Source: Panacagrimonas sp052389915
GTDB lineage: Bacteria; Pseudomonadota; Gammaproteobacteria; Nevskiales; Nevskiaceae
Assembly: GCA_052389915.1 (NCBI GenBank)
Contig: JBQTHL010000015.1
Coordinates: 80,830 to 144,829 of the forward strand
Length of the DNA: 64,000 nt
Direction of reading: 5' to 3'
Positions 30,681-38,473 of this stretch are shown piece after piece. Position 1 is the stretch's first letter. Every line of letters starts with the position of its first letter. The position numbers were made by a program, and so were the translations under genes. The notes beneath the pieces are model-generated. The model ran no database searches, had not been told where the DNA came from, and saw only the letters and a program-made list of their open reading frames with translations.

Positions 30681-31640
30681 TTACCAGCGCATCAGCGCGG
30701 AACCCCAGGTCATGCCGCCGCCCACGGCCTCCAGCATGACCAGATGCCCGGGCTGGATGCGGCCGTCGCGCACCGCGGAATCCAGCGCCAGCGGTACCGA
30801 CGCGGCCGAGGTGTTGCCCTGGGTTTCCAGGCAGGTCACGATTCTTGCCGGGTCCAGGCCAAGCTTCTGCGCAACGTTGGAAATGATGCGCATGTTGGCC
30901 TGGTGCGGCACCAGCCAGTCGATGTCCGAGCCCTTGACGTTGTTGGCCTCCAGCGTCTCGCGGCATACCTGTTCGAGCACGCGCACGGCCACGCGGAACA
31001 CGGCCTGGCCATCCATCTGGACGAAGGGATGACCATGCACCTTGCCGTCGGCAATCCAGCCCGCGGTGTCCAGCAGGTGGCGGTACTGGCCGTCGGAATG
31101 GAGGTGCGTGGACAGGATGCCGGGCGTGTCGGAAGGCTTGAGAACGACCGCGCCCGCACCGTCTCCGAACAACACGCAGCTACGCCGGTCGGTCCAGTCC
31201 AGGATGCGCGAGAGCGTTTCGGCGCCGATCACCAGCGCGCACTTGTGTTGTTTGCACGCGACCAGCTTGTCCGCCAGCGCCAGCCCGTAGACGAAACCCG
31301 AGCACACGGCCTGCACGTCGAACGCGGCGCCGCGGGTGACGCCCAGCTTGTGTTGCAGGATGCAGGCGGTGGACGGAAACACCATGTCCGGCGTGGTCGT
31401 GCCCACCACGATCAGGTCGATGTCGTCCGCGGTGACGCCGGCCATCTCCATGGCCTTGTGCGCGGCGTGCAGGCACAGGTCGGAGGTGAACTCGCCTTCT
31501 GCCGCGACATGGCGGGCATGAATGCCGGTACGCTGAAACACCCATTCGTCGGTCGTGTCGATACGCTTTTCGAGATCGTGGTTGGTGACGATCCGGGCGG
31601 GCAGATAACTGCCGGTGCCAACGATTTTGGAATAACTCAT
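30681..31640 (-). CDS. fabH: 3-oxoacyl-ACP synthase III (FabH)
   Basis: A 319-residue ketosynthase III with the full catalytic set: Cys113 in AVCSGF, His near 243 in PHQANMR and Asn near 273 in GNTSAAS; the GGGMTWGSALMRW end is typical of FabH. It condenses acetyl-CoA or another short acyl-CoA with malonyl-ACP to start fatty acid synthesis. It is not beside plsX/fabD/fabG, as is usual; instead NTF2-like and ATP-grasp genes follow closely. It may therefore be a second, specialised FabH. It is divergent from pilB. Confidence 0.93.
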   Translation of the reverse strand: MSYSKIVGTGSYLPARIVTNHDLEKRIDTTDEWVFQRTGIHARHVAAEGEFTSDLCLHAAHKAMEMAGVTADDIDLIVVGTTTPDMVFPSTACILQHKLGVTRGAAFDVQAVCSGFVYGLALADKLVACKQHKCALVIGAETLSRILDWTDRRSCVLFGDGAGAVVLKPSDTPGILSTHLHSDGQYRHLLDTAGWIADGKVHGHPFVQMDGQAVFRVAVRVLEQVCRETLEANNVKGSDIDWLVPHQANMRIISNVAQKLGLDPARIVTCLETQGNTSAASVPLALDSAVRDGRIQPGHLVMLEAVGGGMTWGSALMRW

Positions 31641-31862
31641 GGTCGGGCTTTCAAGCGGAACTGGGCGGGTGACGGCGCGCCGTCGAGAAGAGTGTCACGG
31701 CCTATAGTGTCGGTCATCGGCGTGATCGGAACTAGCATGGCGTCCTGTCCCCAGCACATTGCGTGCACTAGGATTGGAAACCCCGGGCCGTCCGCAGGGT
31801 ACAAACGCCTGGCAATTGTGCGTACGCTCGTCGCGTAGCCCGCGCCATATTCCCCATCTTCC

Positions 31863-33608
31863 ATGTCCACGCAACCCCAGATTCCCGTGCCTGCCGCGCC
31901 GCCTGCCTTCATCGGCGGGCTGGCGCGCCGGCTGGTCGCGGACAAGCTCATCACCGAGGAACGGGCGCGCGAGATGCAGGCGCGGGCGCTGAAGACCGGC
32001 ATGCCCATCGTCTCGGTGCTGGTGGAAAGCCACAGCCTTCCGGCGATCCGCCTGGCCGAGGCGGCGAGCCAGGAATTCGGCGTGCCGCTGCTCGATCTGG
32101 GCTCGTTCGCGCTGGACCGCGCGGTGATGGACGAGGTCGGCGAAAAACTGATTCGCAAATGCCACGCGATGCCGCTGTTCAAGCGCGGCCGCCGGCTGTT
32201 CCTGGCGGTGTCGGACCCGACCAACCTGGCGGCGCTGGACGAAATCAAGTTCGCCACCGGCATGACCACGGAAGCGATCCTGGTCGAAGAAGACAAGCTG
32301 GCGAAGACCATCGAGCAAGCCGCGACGCAGATGGAGTCGGCCAACCTCAACTTCGGCACCGAGGAAGAGCTGGCCAATCTGGAGGTGATCGACACCTCGG
32401 CCGAGGGCGGCGGCGAAGTCAGCCGCTCCGATGCGGACGAAGCGCCGATCGTGAAGTTCGTCAACAAGCTGATGGTGGATGCCATCAACCAGGGCGCGTC
32501 GGACATCCACTTCGAGCCTTACGAGAAGATCTTCCGCATCCGTTATCGCAAGGACGGTGAACTCAGGATCATCGCCACGCCCGCGCAGCAGCTCGCGATC
32601 CGCATCGCGGCGCGAGTCAAGGTGATGAGCCGTCTGGATCTGGCCGAGCGCCGCGTGCCCCAGGACGGTCGCATCAAGTTGCAGATCTCGCGCAACCGCG
32701 CCATCGACCTGCGCGTGAGCACCTGCCCGACCCTGTGGGGCGAGAAAATCGTCTGCCGAATTCTCGACCCCAGCAGCGCGCAACTCGGCATCGACGCGCT
32801 GGGCTACGAGCCCGAGCAGAAAGCCCAATACCTCGAAGCCTTAAGCAAACCGCAGGGCATGATTGTGGTGACCGGGCCCACCGGCTCGGGCAAGACGGTG
32901 TCGCTGTACACCGGCCTGAACATTCTCAACACCGACGACGTGAATATTTCCACGGCGGAAGACCCGGTCGAAATCAATCTGGCCGGCATCAACCAGGTCA
33001 ACGTCAACCCGAGAGTGGGGCTCACGTTTGCCGCGGCACTCAAGGCTTTTCTACGCCAGGACCCGGACGTCATCATGGTCGGCGAAATTCGCGATCTGGA
33101 GACGGCGGAGATCGCGATCAAGGCCGCGCAGACCGGCCATCTGGTGCTTTCCACCCTGCACACCAACGACGCGCCGCAGACCGTGGTGCGACTCATCAAT
33201 ATGGGCGTGCCGGCCTACAACCTGGCGTCCACGCTCACGCTCATCATCGCGCAGCGCCTGGCGCGCAAGCTGTGCCCGATGTGCAAACGGCCCGCGGACA
33301 TCCCGCGACCGGAACTGCTCAAGGAAGGCTTCACCCGCGAGGACATCGATGCGCCGACATTCAAGCTGTTCCGGGCGGTGGGCTGCGACGAGTGCGACCG
33401 CGGCTACAAGGGCCGCACCGGGATCTACGAAGTGATGCCGTTCTCCGAGGCCATGGGCCGCATCATCATGGAAGGCGGCAGCGCCATCGCGCTGGCCGAC
33501 CAGGCGCGCAAGGAAGGCGTGCGCGATCTGCGCACCTCGGCGCTGGTGAAAGTGAAGGACGGCGTGATCGATCTGCTCGAAGCCAATCGCGTGACTTTGG
33601 CGGAGTGA
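31863..33608 (+). CDS. pilB: PilB, type IV pilus assembly ATPase
   Basis: A 581-residue hexameric secretion ATPase that powers pilin extension at the inner membrane. An N-terminal MshEN/N1 domain comes first, then Walker A GPTGSGKT near 338, Asp box, Walker B DVIMVGEIRD, His box LSTLHTNDAPQT, and the four-cysteine zinc motif (CPMC...CDEC) near 470-510. It starts the pilB-pilC-pilD-coaE cluster on the plus strand; no pilA gene lies nearby. No strong ribosome-binding site precedes the ATG. A repeat separates it from pilC. Confidence 0.96.
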   Translation: MSTQPQIPVPAAPPAFIGGLARRLVADKLITEERAREMQARALKTGMPIVSVLVESHSLPAIRLAEAASQEFGVPLLDLGSFALDRAVMDEVGEKLIRKCHAMPLFKRGRRLFLAVSDPTNLAALDEIKFATGMTTEAILVEEDKLAKTIEQAATQMESANLNFGTEEELANLEVIDTSAEGGGEVSRSDADEAPIVKFVNKLMVDAINQGASDIHFEPYEKIFRIRYRKDGELRIIATPAQQLAIRIAARVKVMSRLDLAERRVPQDGRIKLQISRNRAIDLRVSTCPTLWGEKIVCRILDPSSAQLGIDALGYEPEQKAQYLEALSKPQGMIVVTGPTGSGKTVSLYTGLNILNTDDVNISTAEDPVEINLAGINQVNVNPRVGLTFAAALKAFLRQDPDVIMVGEIRDLETAEIAIKAAQTGHLVLSTLHTNDAPQTVVRLINMGVPAYNLASTLTLIIAQRLARKLCPMCKRPADIPRPELLKEGFTREDIDAPTFKLFRAVGCDECDRGYKGRTGIYEVMPFSEAMGRIIMEGGSAIALADQARKEGVRDLRTSALVKVKDGVIDLLEANRVTLAE

Positions 33609-33635
33609 ATGGCGTGATCGAGTCCACGGCAACAT

Positions 33636-33760
33636 CGAAAGAATCACGCAACGGAGCAGCGACTAAAGCTGCGACGGCAAAGAAAAGAAGCGCAAAGACG
33701 CAAAGAAAAACTTGTCTTGCCTCTGCGTTCTTTGCGCCTTTGCGTGATTCTTGTCGCTTG
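33636..33760. repeat. GCGCAAAGACGCAAAG inverted repeat, copy 2
   Basis: GCGCAAAGACGCAAAGAAAA faces TGCGTTCTTTGCGCCTTTGCG, with flanks GAATCACGCAACGG and TGATTCTTGTCGCTT. It belongs to the same family as 18846-18950 and interrupts the pilB-pilC junction. Confidence 0.85.
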
Positions 33761-33796
33761 TCGGTCGCTCGGTAACTGGAGCAAAGGGACGCAGGG

Positions 33797-35014
33797 ATGG
33801 CGAACGCGACAACAGCCAAGGAATACACCTTCCAGTGGGAAGGCACCGATCGCAAGGGCGCGCGGGTCAAGGGCGTGGTGCAGGGCCCGAGCGAGACCAT
33901 GGTGCGCATGCAGTTGCGCCGCCAGGGCGTCAACCCGATCCGTGTGCGGCGCAACCTGGAACTGTTCAAGACCAAGCGCGCCATCGGCAGCGCCGACATC
34001 GCCATCTTCAGCCGCCAGATGGCGACCATGATGTCGGCCGGCGTGCCGCTGGTGCAGTCGCTGGAAATCGTCGGCCGCGGGCACGAGAACCCGTCGATGA
34101 GCGAGCTCATTCTCGGCATCAAGATCAACATCGAGTCGGGCCGCAGCCTGTCGGAATCGCTGGCCCGGTTTCCGCTCTATTTCGACGATCTGTTCGTGCA
34201 CCTGGTCGATGCGGGCGAACGTTCCGGCACCCTGGAAACGCTGCTGGAAAAGATCGCGACCTACAAGGAAAAAACCGAGCGCATCAAGAAGAAGGTCAAG
34301 AAGGCGCTGGTCTATCCCATCGCGGTGCTGATCGTGGCCTTCATCGTCACCGGCATCATGCTGTACTTCGTGGTGCCGCAGTTCCAGTCCCTGTTCGAGG
34401 GTTTCGGCGCCGACCTGCCGGCCTTCACCCAGATGGTGGTCGCGCTATCCGAATTCGTGCGCGAAACCTGGTGGCTGATGCTGCTGGTTGTCGTCGGCTC
34501 AGTCTTCAGTTTCACCTACTTCAAGAAGCGTTCGGCCGCGATGCGCCGCGTGCTCGACCGCTTAGGGCTGAAAGTGCCCGTAGTCGGCGAGATTCTCTAC
34601 AAGTCTTCAGTCGCACGCTTTGCGCGAACCCTGTCCACCATGTTCGCCGCCGGCGTGCCGCTGGTGGAGGCGATGGATTCGGTGGCCAAGGCCTCCGGCA
34701 ACATCGTGTTCGAGGACGCGATCACCATCATGCGCAGCCAGGTCTCGTCGGGCCAGCAGTTGCAGCTCGCGATGCAGCAGAGCGGACTGTTCCCGCCGAT
34801 GGCGGTGCAGATGGTGGCCATCGGCGAAGAATCCGGCGCGCTCGATCACATGTGCGCGAAAGTTGCGGAGTTCTACGAGGAAGAAGTGGACAACCTGGTG
34901 GACTCGCTGACCAGCCTGTTGGAGCCGATGATCATGGCGGTGCTCGGCGTGCTGGTCGGCGGGCTGGTGGTGGCGATGTATCTGCCGATCTTCAAGCTGG
35001 GGCAGGCGATCTAG
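33797..35014 (+). CDS. pilC: PilC, type IV pilus inner-membrane platform protein
   Basis: A 405-residue polytopic protein with two T2SSF domains (about 70-195 and 270-395) and membrane helices at VYPIAVLIVAFIVTGIMLYF, WWLMLLVVVGSVFSF and MIMAVLGVLVGGLVVAMYLP. FSRQMATMMSAGVPLVQSL is the conserved opening of domain one. It couples PilB to pilin assembly. pilD follows with no gap (stop TAG then ATG), so translation is coupled. A repeat of ~125 bp lies between it and pilB. Confidence 0.96.
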   Translation: MANATTAKEYTFQWEGTDRKGARVKGVVQGPSETMVRMQLRRQGVNPIRVRRNLELFKTKRAIGSADIAIFSRQMATMMSAGVPLVQSLEIVGRGHENPSMSELILGIKINIESGRSLSESLARFPLYFDDLFVHLVDAGERSGTLETLLEKIATYKEKTERIKKKVKKALVYPIAVLIVAFIVTGIMLYFVVPQFQSLFEGFGADLPAFTQMVVALSEFVRETWWLMLLVVVGSVFSFTYFKKRSAAMRRVLDRLGLKVPVVGEILYKSSVARFARTLSTMFAAGVPLVEAMDSVAKASGNIVFEDAITIMRSQVSSGQQLQLAMQQSGLFPPMAVQMVAIGEESGALDHMCAKVAEFYEEEVDNLVDSLTSLLEPMIMAVLGVLVGGLVVAMYLPIFKLGQAI

Positions 35015-35881
35015 ATGGTCGATCTGCTGCAAACCAGTCCGGGCTTGCTGGCGATCTGCGTCGCATTGCTCGGCCTCTGCGTCGGCAGCTTTCTCAACGT
35101 CGTCGCCTACCGCCTGCCGAAGATGATGGAGCGGGAATTCGCCGACGCCTGCCGGGAGCAATTCGGCGTGCCGGTTGGGGAAGTCGGGCCGCGGGTTTCG
35201 CTGTGGGCGCCGCCATCGAGTTGCGCAAGCTGTCAGGCCCGCATCAAGCCCCGGCACAACATTCCCGTACTGGGCTGGCTGTGGCTCCGCGGACGCTGCG
35301 CAAACTGCGCGGCGCCGATCTCGGTGCAATACCCGATTGTCGAACTGCTCACCGGCGTTTTCTCGGTGGCCTGCGTGTGGCGGTTCGGCTTCTCGTTTCA
35401 ATTGCTCGCGGCGCTGGTGCTGACCTGGGCGCTGGTCGCGTTGACCGTGATCGATCTGCGCACGATGTACCTGCCCGACAGCATCACCCTGCCGCTGCTG
35501 TGGCTGGGATTGCTGCTGAGCCTGAAGCCCGTGTTCGCCGAAACGGCTGCCGCCATTGCGGGCGCGGCTGCGGGCTACCTGCTGCTGTGGAGCGTGTTCT
35601 GGCTGTTCAAGCTCGCCACCGGCAAGGAAGGCATGGGCTACGGCGACTTCAAGCTGATGGCGGCGCTCGGCGCCTGGCTGGGCTGGCAGGCCCTGCCGCA
35701 GATCGTGCTGCTGTCCGCGATTACCGGCGCGGTCGCCGGCATCGTGCTGATGGCCTCGCGCAAGGCGGAATGGTCGTCGCGCATTCCTTTCGGGCCTTAC
35801 ATCGCCTGCGCGGGCTGGATCGCGTTACTCTGGGGTGACACGATCAATGGCACTTACTTGGGCATCGCCTTTCCTTCCTGA
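35015..35881 (+). CDS. pilD: PilD, prepilin peptidase / N-methyltransferase
   Basis: A 288-residue A24 aspartic peptidase of the inner membrane. The zinc-binding CxxC pairs (CASC near 69 and CANC near 92) lie in the N-terminal domain; catalytic aspartates are in TVIDLRTMYLPD and GMGYGDFKLMAALGAWLG (GxGD near 206). It removes prepilin leader peptides and methylates the new N-terminus. Eight hydrophobic segments are seen. Its stop shares a base with the coaE start (TGATG). Confidence 0.96.
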   Translation: MVDLLQTSPGLLAICVALLGLCVGSFLNVVAYRLPKMMEREFADACREQFGVPVGEVGPRVSLWAPPSSCASCQARIKPRHNIPVLGWLWLRGRCANCAAPISVQYPIVELLTGVFSVACVWRFGFSFQLLAALVLTWALVALTVIDLRTMYLPDSITLPLLWLGLLLSLKPVFAETAAAIAGAAAGYLLLWSVFWLFKLATGKEGMGYGDFKLMAALGAWLGWQALPQIVLLSAITGAVAGIVLMASRKAEWSSRIPFGPYIACAGWIALLWGDTINGTYLGIAFPS

Positions 35882-36507
35882 TGGCACGCTATACCGTAGG
35901 ACTGACCGGTGGAGTCGCCAGCGGCAAATCGCTGGTCAGCACACAGTTCCGCAAGCTCGGCGTACCGGTGCTGGACGCAGATCAGGTGTCGCGCGCCGTG
36001 GTCGAGCCCGGCCAGCTGGCGCTGGCGGAAATCGCGCGCAGCTTCGGCGCTTCGGTCTTGCAGGCTGACGGGCATCTGGACCGGAGGCGTCTGCGCGAGA
36101 TCGTGTTTTCCGATCCCGAAGCGCGGCGCCAACTGGAACAGATCACGCATCCGAAAATCCGCGAGCACATCCGGCTTTGGATGGACCAGCAGACAGCGCC
36201 TTACTGCATCCTGGAAAACGCGATCCTGTTCGAATCCGGCATGGACAGGCTGGTGGACCGGGTGCTGGTGGTGGATGTGCCGGAAGAAGTCCAACTTGCG
36301 CGGCTGATGACGCGCGACGGCATCGACGAGAACCTCGCGCACAAGATGCTGGCCGCACAAAGCCCGCGCGCGATGCGCCTGGAGCGCGCCGACGACGTGC
36401 TGCTCAACACCGGCTCCCCCGACGAGACCGCCGACGCGGTGCTGCACCTGCACGATACCTACCGTTCACGCGCAACCGCGGCTCGCACGAGCACCGGGCC
36501 TGCGTAA
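35881..36507 (+). CDS. coaE: Dephospho-CoA kinase
   Basis: A 208-residue P-loop kinase that performs the last step of coenzyme A synthesis. Walker A is GGVASGKS near residues 11-18; LDADQVSRAVVEPG and the LID region HPKIREHI are conserved. It overlaps the pilD stop by one base, the usual linkage in gamma- and betaproteobacteria. zapD follows after a repeat-containing gap. Confidence 0.96.
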   Translation: MARYTVGLTGGVASGKSLVSTQFRKLGVPVLDADQVSRAVVEPGQLALAEIARSFGASVLQADGHLDRRRLREIVFSDPEARRQLEQITHPKIREHIRLWMDQQTAPYCILENAILFESGMDRLVDRVLVVDVPEEVQLARLMTRDGIDENLAHKMLAAQSPRAMRLERADDVLLNTGSPDETADAVLHLHDTYRSRATAARTSTGPA

Positions 36508-36537
36508 CCGCACAGGGTGGTAGGCCAGTTTTAAAAG

Positions 36538-36631
36538 CCAAGGCGTTTCGCGCAAAGACGCGAAGACGCGAAGCGAAGGCCGGTAGTGGTTTTCTTCGCG
36601 TCTTTGCCATCGCCTTCCTTCGTAAGGCTCC
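36538..36631. repeat. GCGCAAAGACGCGAAGACGCGAAG repeat, copy 3
   Basis: GCGCAAAGACGCGAAGACGC is followed by an inverted TTCTTCGCGTCTTTGCC. It is a variant of the family at 18846-18950 and 33636-33760. The coaE-zapD gap (36508-36761) otherwise shows nothing. Confidence 0.75.
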
Positions 36632-36761
36632 CTTGCGCGAAACCAGTGGTTCAGCCCTTGAGGGCGAGCAATTCAAACTGACCCAATACCGCGCGCCGGG
36701 ATTCATTGCCCGCGTCGGTGCCCTGCGTCACACTCGGGTCCGTTTTACCCCACCGACACAC

Positions 36762-37538
36762 GTGAGCCAGGGACTGCAAGCCGTCGTCTTCGAACAGCCT
36801 TTGAACGAGCGCATCCGCACCTTCCTGCGGCTCGAATTCCTGTTCGGACAGTACGAACACCATCGGCCCGACCCGTCGCCGCTCGGCGCCCGGTCGCGCC
36901 TGCACGCGCTGCTCGACATCCTGGTGGTACTGGGCCGCTCGGACCTGAAAAAAGACGTGCTCAAGGATCTGCAAGACCAGCACGCCGTGCTCAGCCGCCT
37001 GATCAACCGGCCCGGCGTGGACAACGCGCGCCTGCAAACCGTGCTCACCGAGATCGCGGTCGCGGTCAAGGACCTGCAACGCGTGACCACGCAACTCGCC
37101 TCCGCGGCGCTGCGCGAAAACGAGTTTCTGATGTCGGTGCTCAACCGCAGCGCGATTCCGGGTGGCACCTGCGCCTTCGACCTGCCGGCTTACCACTACT
37201 GGCTATCGCAGCCGCCCGAGCATATCGAACACGACCTGGATACCTGGTTTAGCGATTTGATTCCGTTCGCGCGCGCCATCCTGCTCGACCTGCGCCTGCT
37301 GCGCGGCAGCGTGCCGATGACCGATGCGGTGGCTCCAGGCGGAACCTATGTGCACGCGCCGCCTACCACGTGCAGCCTGTTGCGCGTATTCGTGCCCACT
37401 GAAGAGGCGGTATATCCGGAGATCAGCGCTGGCAGCCATCGCTTCACCCTGCGCTTCATGCAGTTGCCGGACATCAACCAGCGCTCCAGCCAAGCGCACC
37501 GCGACATCGCGTTCAGGCTGCAATGTTGCTCGTTCTGA
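36762..37538 (+). CDS. zapD: ZapD, cell-division Z-ring-associated protein
   Basis: About 258 residues. VVFEQPLNERIRTFLRLEFLF is the characteristic opening of ZapD (formerly YacF), and LLDILVVLGRSDLKKDVLKDL follows. ZapD cross-links FtsZ filaments at midcell. GTG at 36762 is chosen because it lies just ahead of the conserved start and gives the usual length; no ribosome-binding site is visible, and the frame is open far upstream. The position after coaE matches related genomes; the usual neighbour yacG is missing. Confidence 0.88.
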   Translation: MSQGLQAVVFEQPLNERIRTFLRLEFLFGQYEHHRPDPSPLGARSRLHALLDILVVLGRSDLKKDVLKDLQDQHAVLSRLINRPGVDNARLQTVLTEIAVAVKDLQRVTTQLASAALRENEFLMSVLNRSAIPGGTCAFDLPAYHYWLSQPPEHIEHDLDTWFSDLIPFARAILLDLRLLRGSVPMTDAVAPGGTYVHAPPTTCSLLRVFVPTEEAVYPEISAGSHRFTLRFMQLPDINQRSSQAHRDIAFRLQCCSF

Positions 37539-37569
37539 GCAGCTCCGTGGGAAATACGGAGCCGCAGAA

Positions 37570-37734
37570 TCAAACCTCGACCATCTGGAAATCGGACTTG
37601 CCGGCACCGCAGTCCGGGCAGGTCCAGGAATCGGGAACGTCGTCCCAACTTGTGCCGGCGGCAATGCCTTCATCCGGCAGGCCCAGGGCCTCGTCGTAAA
37701 CGAAATCGCACACCAGGCAACGCCACTTCTTCAT
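37570..37734 (-). CDS. Rubredoxin
   Basis: A 54-residue rubredoxin with iron ligands in CLVC and CPDC, the full family length. It is a one-electron carrier, often serving alkane hydroxylase or oxygen-reducing flavoproteins. The start at 37734 (MKKWRC) is where homology begins; the longer frame is unrelated. It converges with zapD. Upstream lies the duplicated structured element at 37838-38327, whose terminators face in this direction. Confidence 0.93.
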   Translation of the reverse strand: MKKWRCLVCDFVYDEALGLPDEGIAAGTSWDDVPDSWTCPDCGAGKSDFQMVEV

Positions 37735-37837
37735 CTTCAAACCCCAGGATCGAGTCGGGACAATCGGCAGTAGGAATATTGGCCGCCCCGTTGCGGCCGG
37801 CACGAATTCTACGCGGGCGCAAGGCATTCGTCCCTGT

Positions 37838-38091
37838 GCCCGGACGACGGGCAAAAAAAGAACCGGGTCGGCGAACCGAACCCGGTCAGGGGGGAGAGAC
37901 GATGTGCGGCCTTTGGAGGCCGCTTGATGTCGCGCGGGGAGGCGGACATCGGTATCTGGTTTCTTGCGTCGCTGAACCCGTCAGCGATGGGAGTGATACT
38001 GCTCCCGTCCACCGTCGCGTAGTGCTCACGGCCGATGAATGCGCTGCGGCGACCGACAGCCGTATGTTTGGATCTTGGCCGCATGATTTCT
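37838..38091 (-). ncRNA. Candidate structured small RNA, copy 1 of a tandem pair
   Basis: Read on the minus strand, this unit has several stem-loops (TCGCTGA/TCAGCGA, GGGAG/CTCCC, GCGGCCT/AGGCCGC), then a C-rich single-stranded stretch CTCTCCCCCCTG, and ends in a terminator (37853-37886). The same elements in the same order recur in copy 2. No start promoter is convincing. Short open frames cross it in both copies, but conservation is best explained by RNA structure. It fills the 37735-38473 gap together with copy 2. Confidence 0.55.
37853..37886 (-). terminator. Intrinsic terminator of repeat copy 1
   Basis: On the minus strand ACCGGGTTCGG-TTCG-CCGACCCGGT forms a GC-rich stem (one bulge), followed by TCTTTTTTT. 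Confidence 0.8.
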
Positions 38092-38327
38092 CCCCGGACG
38101 ACGGACAAAAAAGAACCGGGTCGGCGAACCGAACCCGGTCAGGGGGGAGAGACGGTGTGCGGCCTTTGGAGGCCGCTTGATGTCGCGCCGGGGCGCGTAC
38201 ATCGGAATCTGGTTTTGTCGCGTCGCTGAACCCGTCAGCGATGGGAGTGAGACTGCTCCCGCCCGCCGTCGTGTGGCGCTCATGGCCGATGAAAGCGCCG
38301 TTGCGACCGACAGCCGTACGCGTCAAG
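38092..38327 (-). ncRNA. Candidate structured small RNA, copy 2 of a tandem pair
   Basis: A second copy offset by 254 bp. Its ~90 bp around the terminator are almost identical to copy 1, while the rest is more diverged, yet the three upstream stems are kept. It ends in its own terminator (38107-38139). It lies upstream of argS in the opposite orientation. Confidence 0.55.
38107..38139 (-). terminator. Intrinsic terminator of repeat copy 2
   Basis: The same stem as at 37853-37886, followed on the minus strand by TCTTTTTT. Confidence 0.8.
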
Positions 38328-38473
38328 CCTCAAAGGACTTTGCACGGCTCCGGCAGACTGCTGGCAGCTACCGCCGGGCGGCGTGCCGAACGGACCGTCG
38401 GCGCAGCTTCGCCATGACTTTTCGTGTCGGCGACCGGATAAACTTCGCCAGCTTTTACCCCACCGTTCTCTTG

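Noticed and set aside
33751..35838. A 695-codon frame overlapping pilC and pilD in another phase
   Set aside because: It runs through two genes with clear homology and has no domain of its own.
37838..38327. A CRISPR array or a pair of small protein genes
   Set aside because: Only two units ~254 bp apart, with no short regular spacers. The short frames have no ribosome-binding site, and conserved features are hairpins and terminators.
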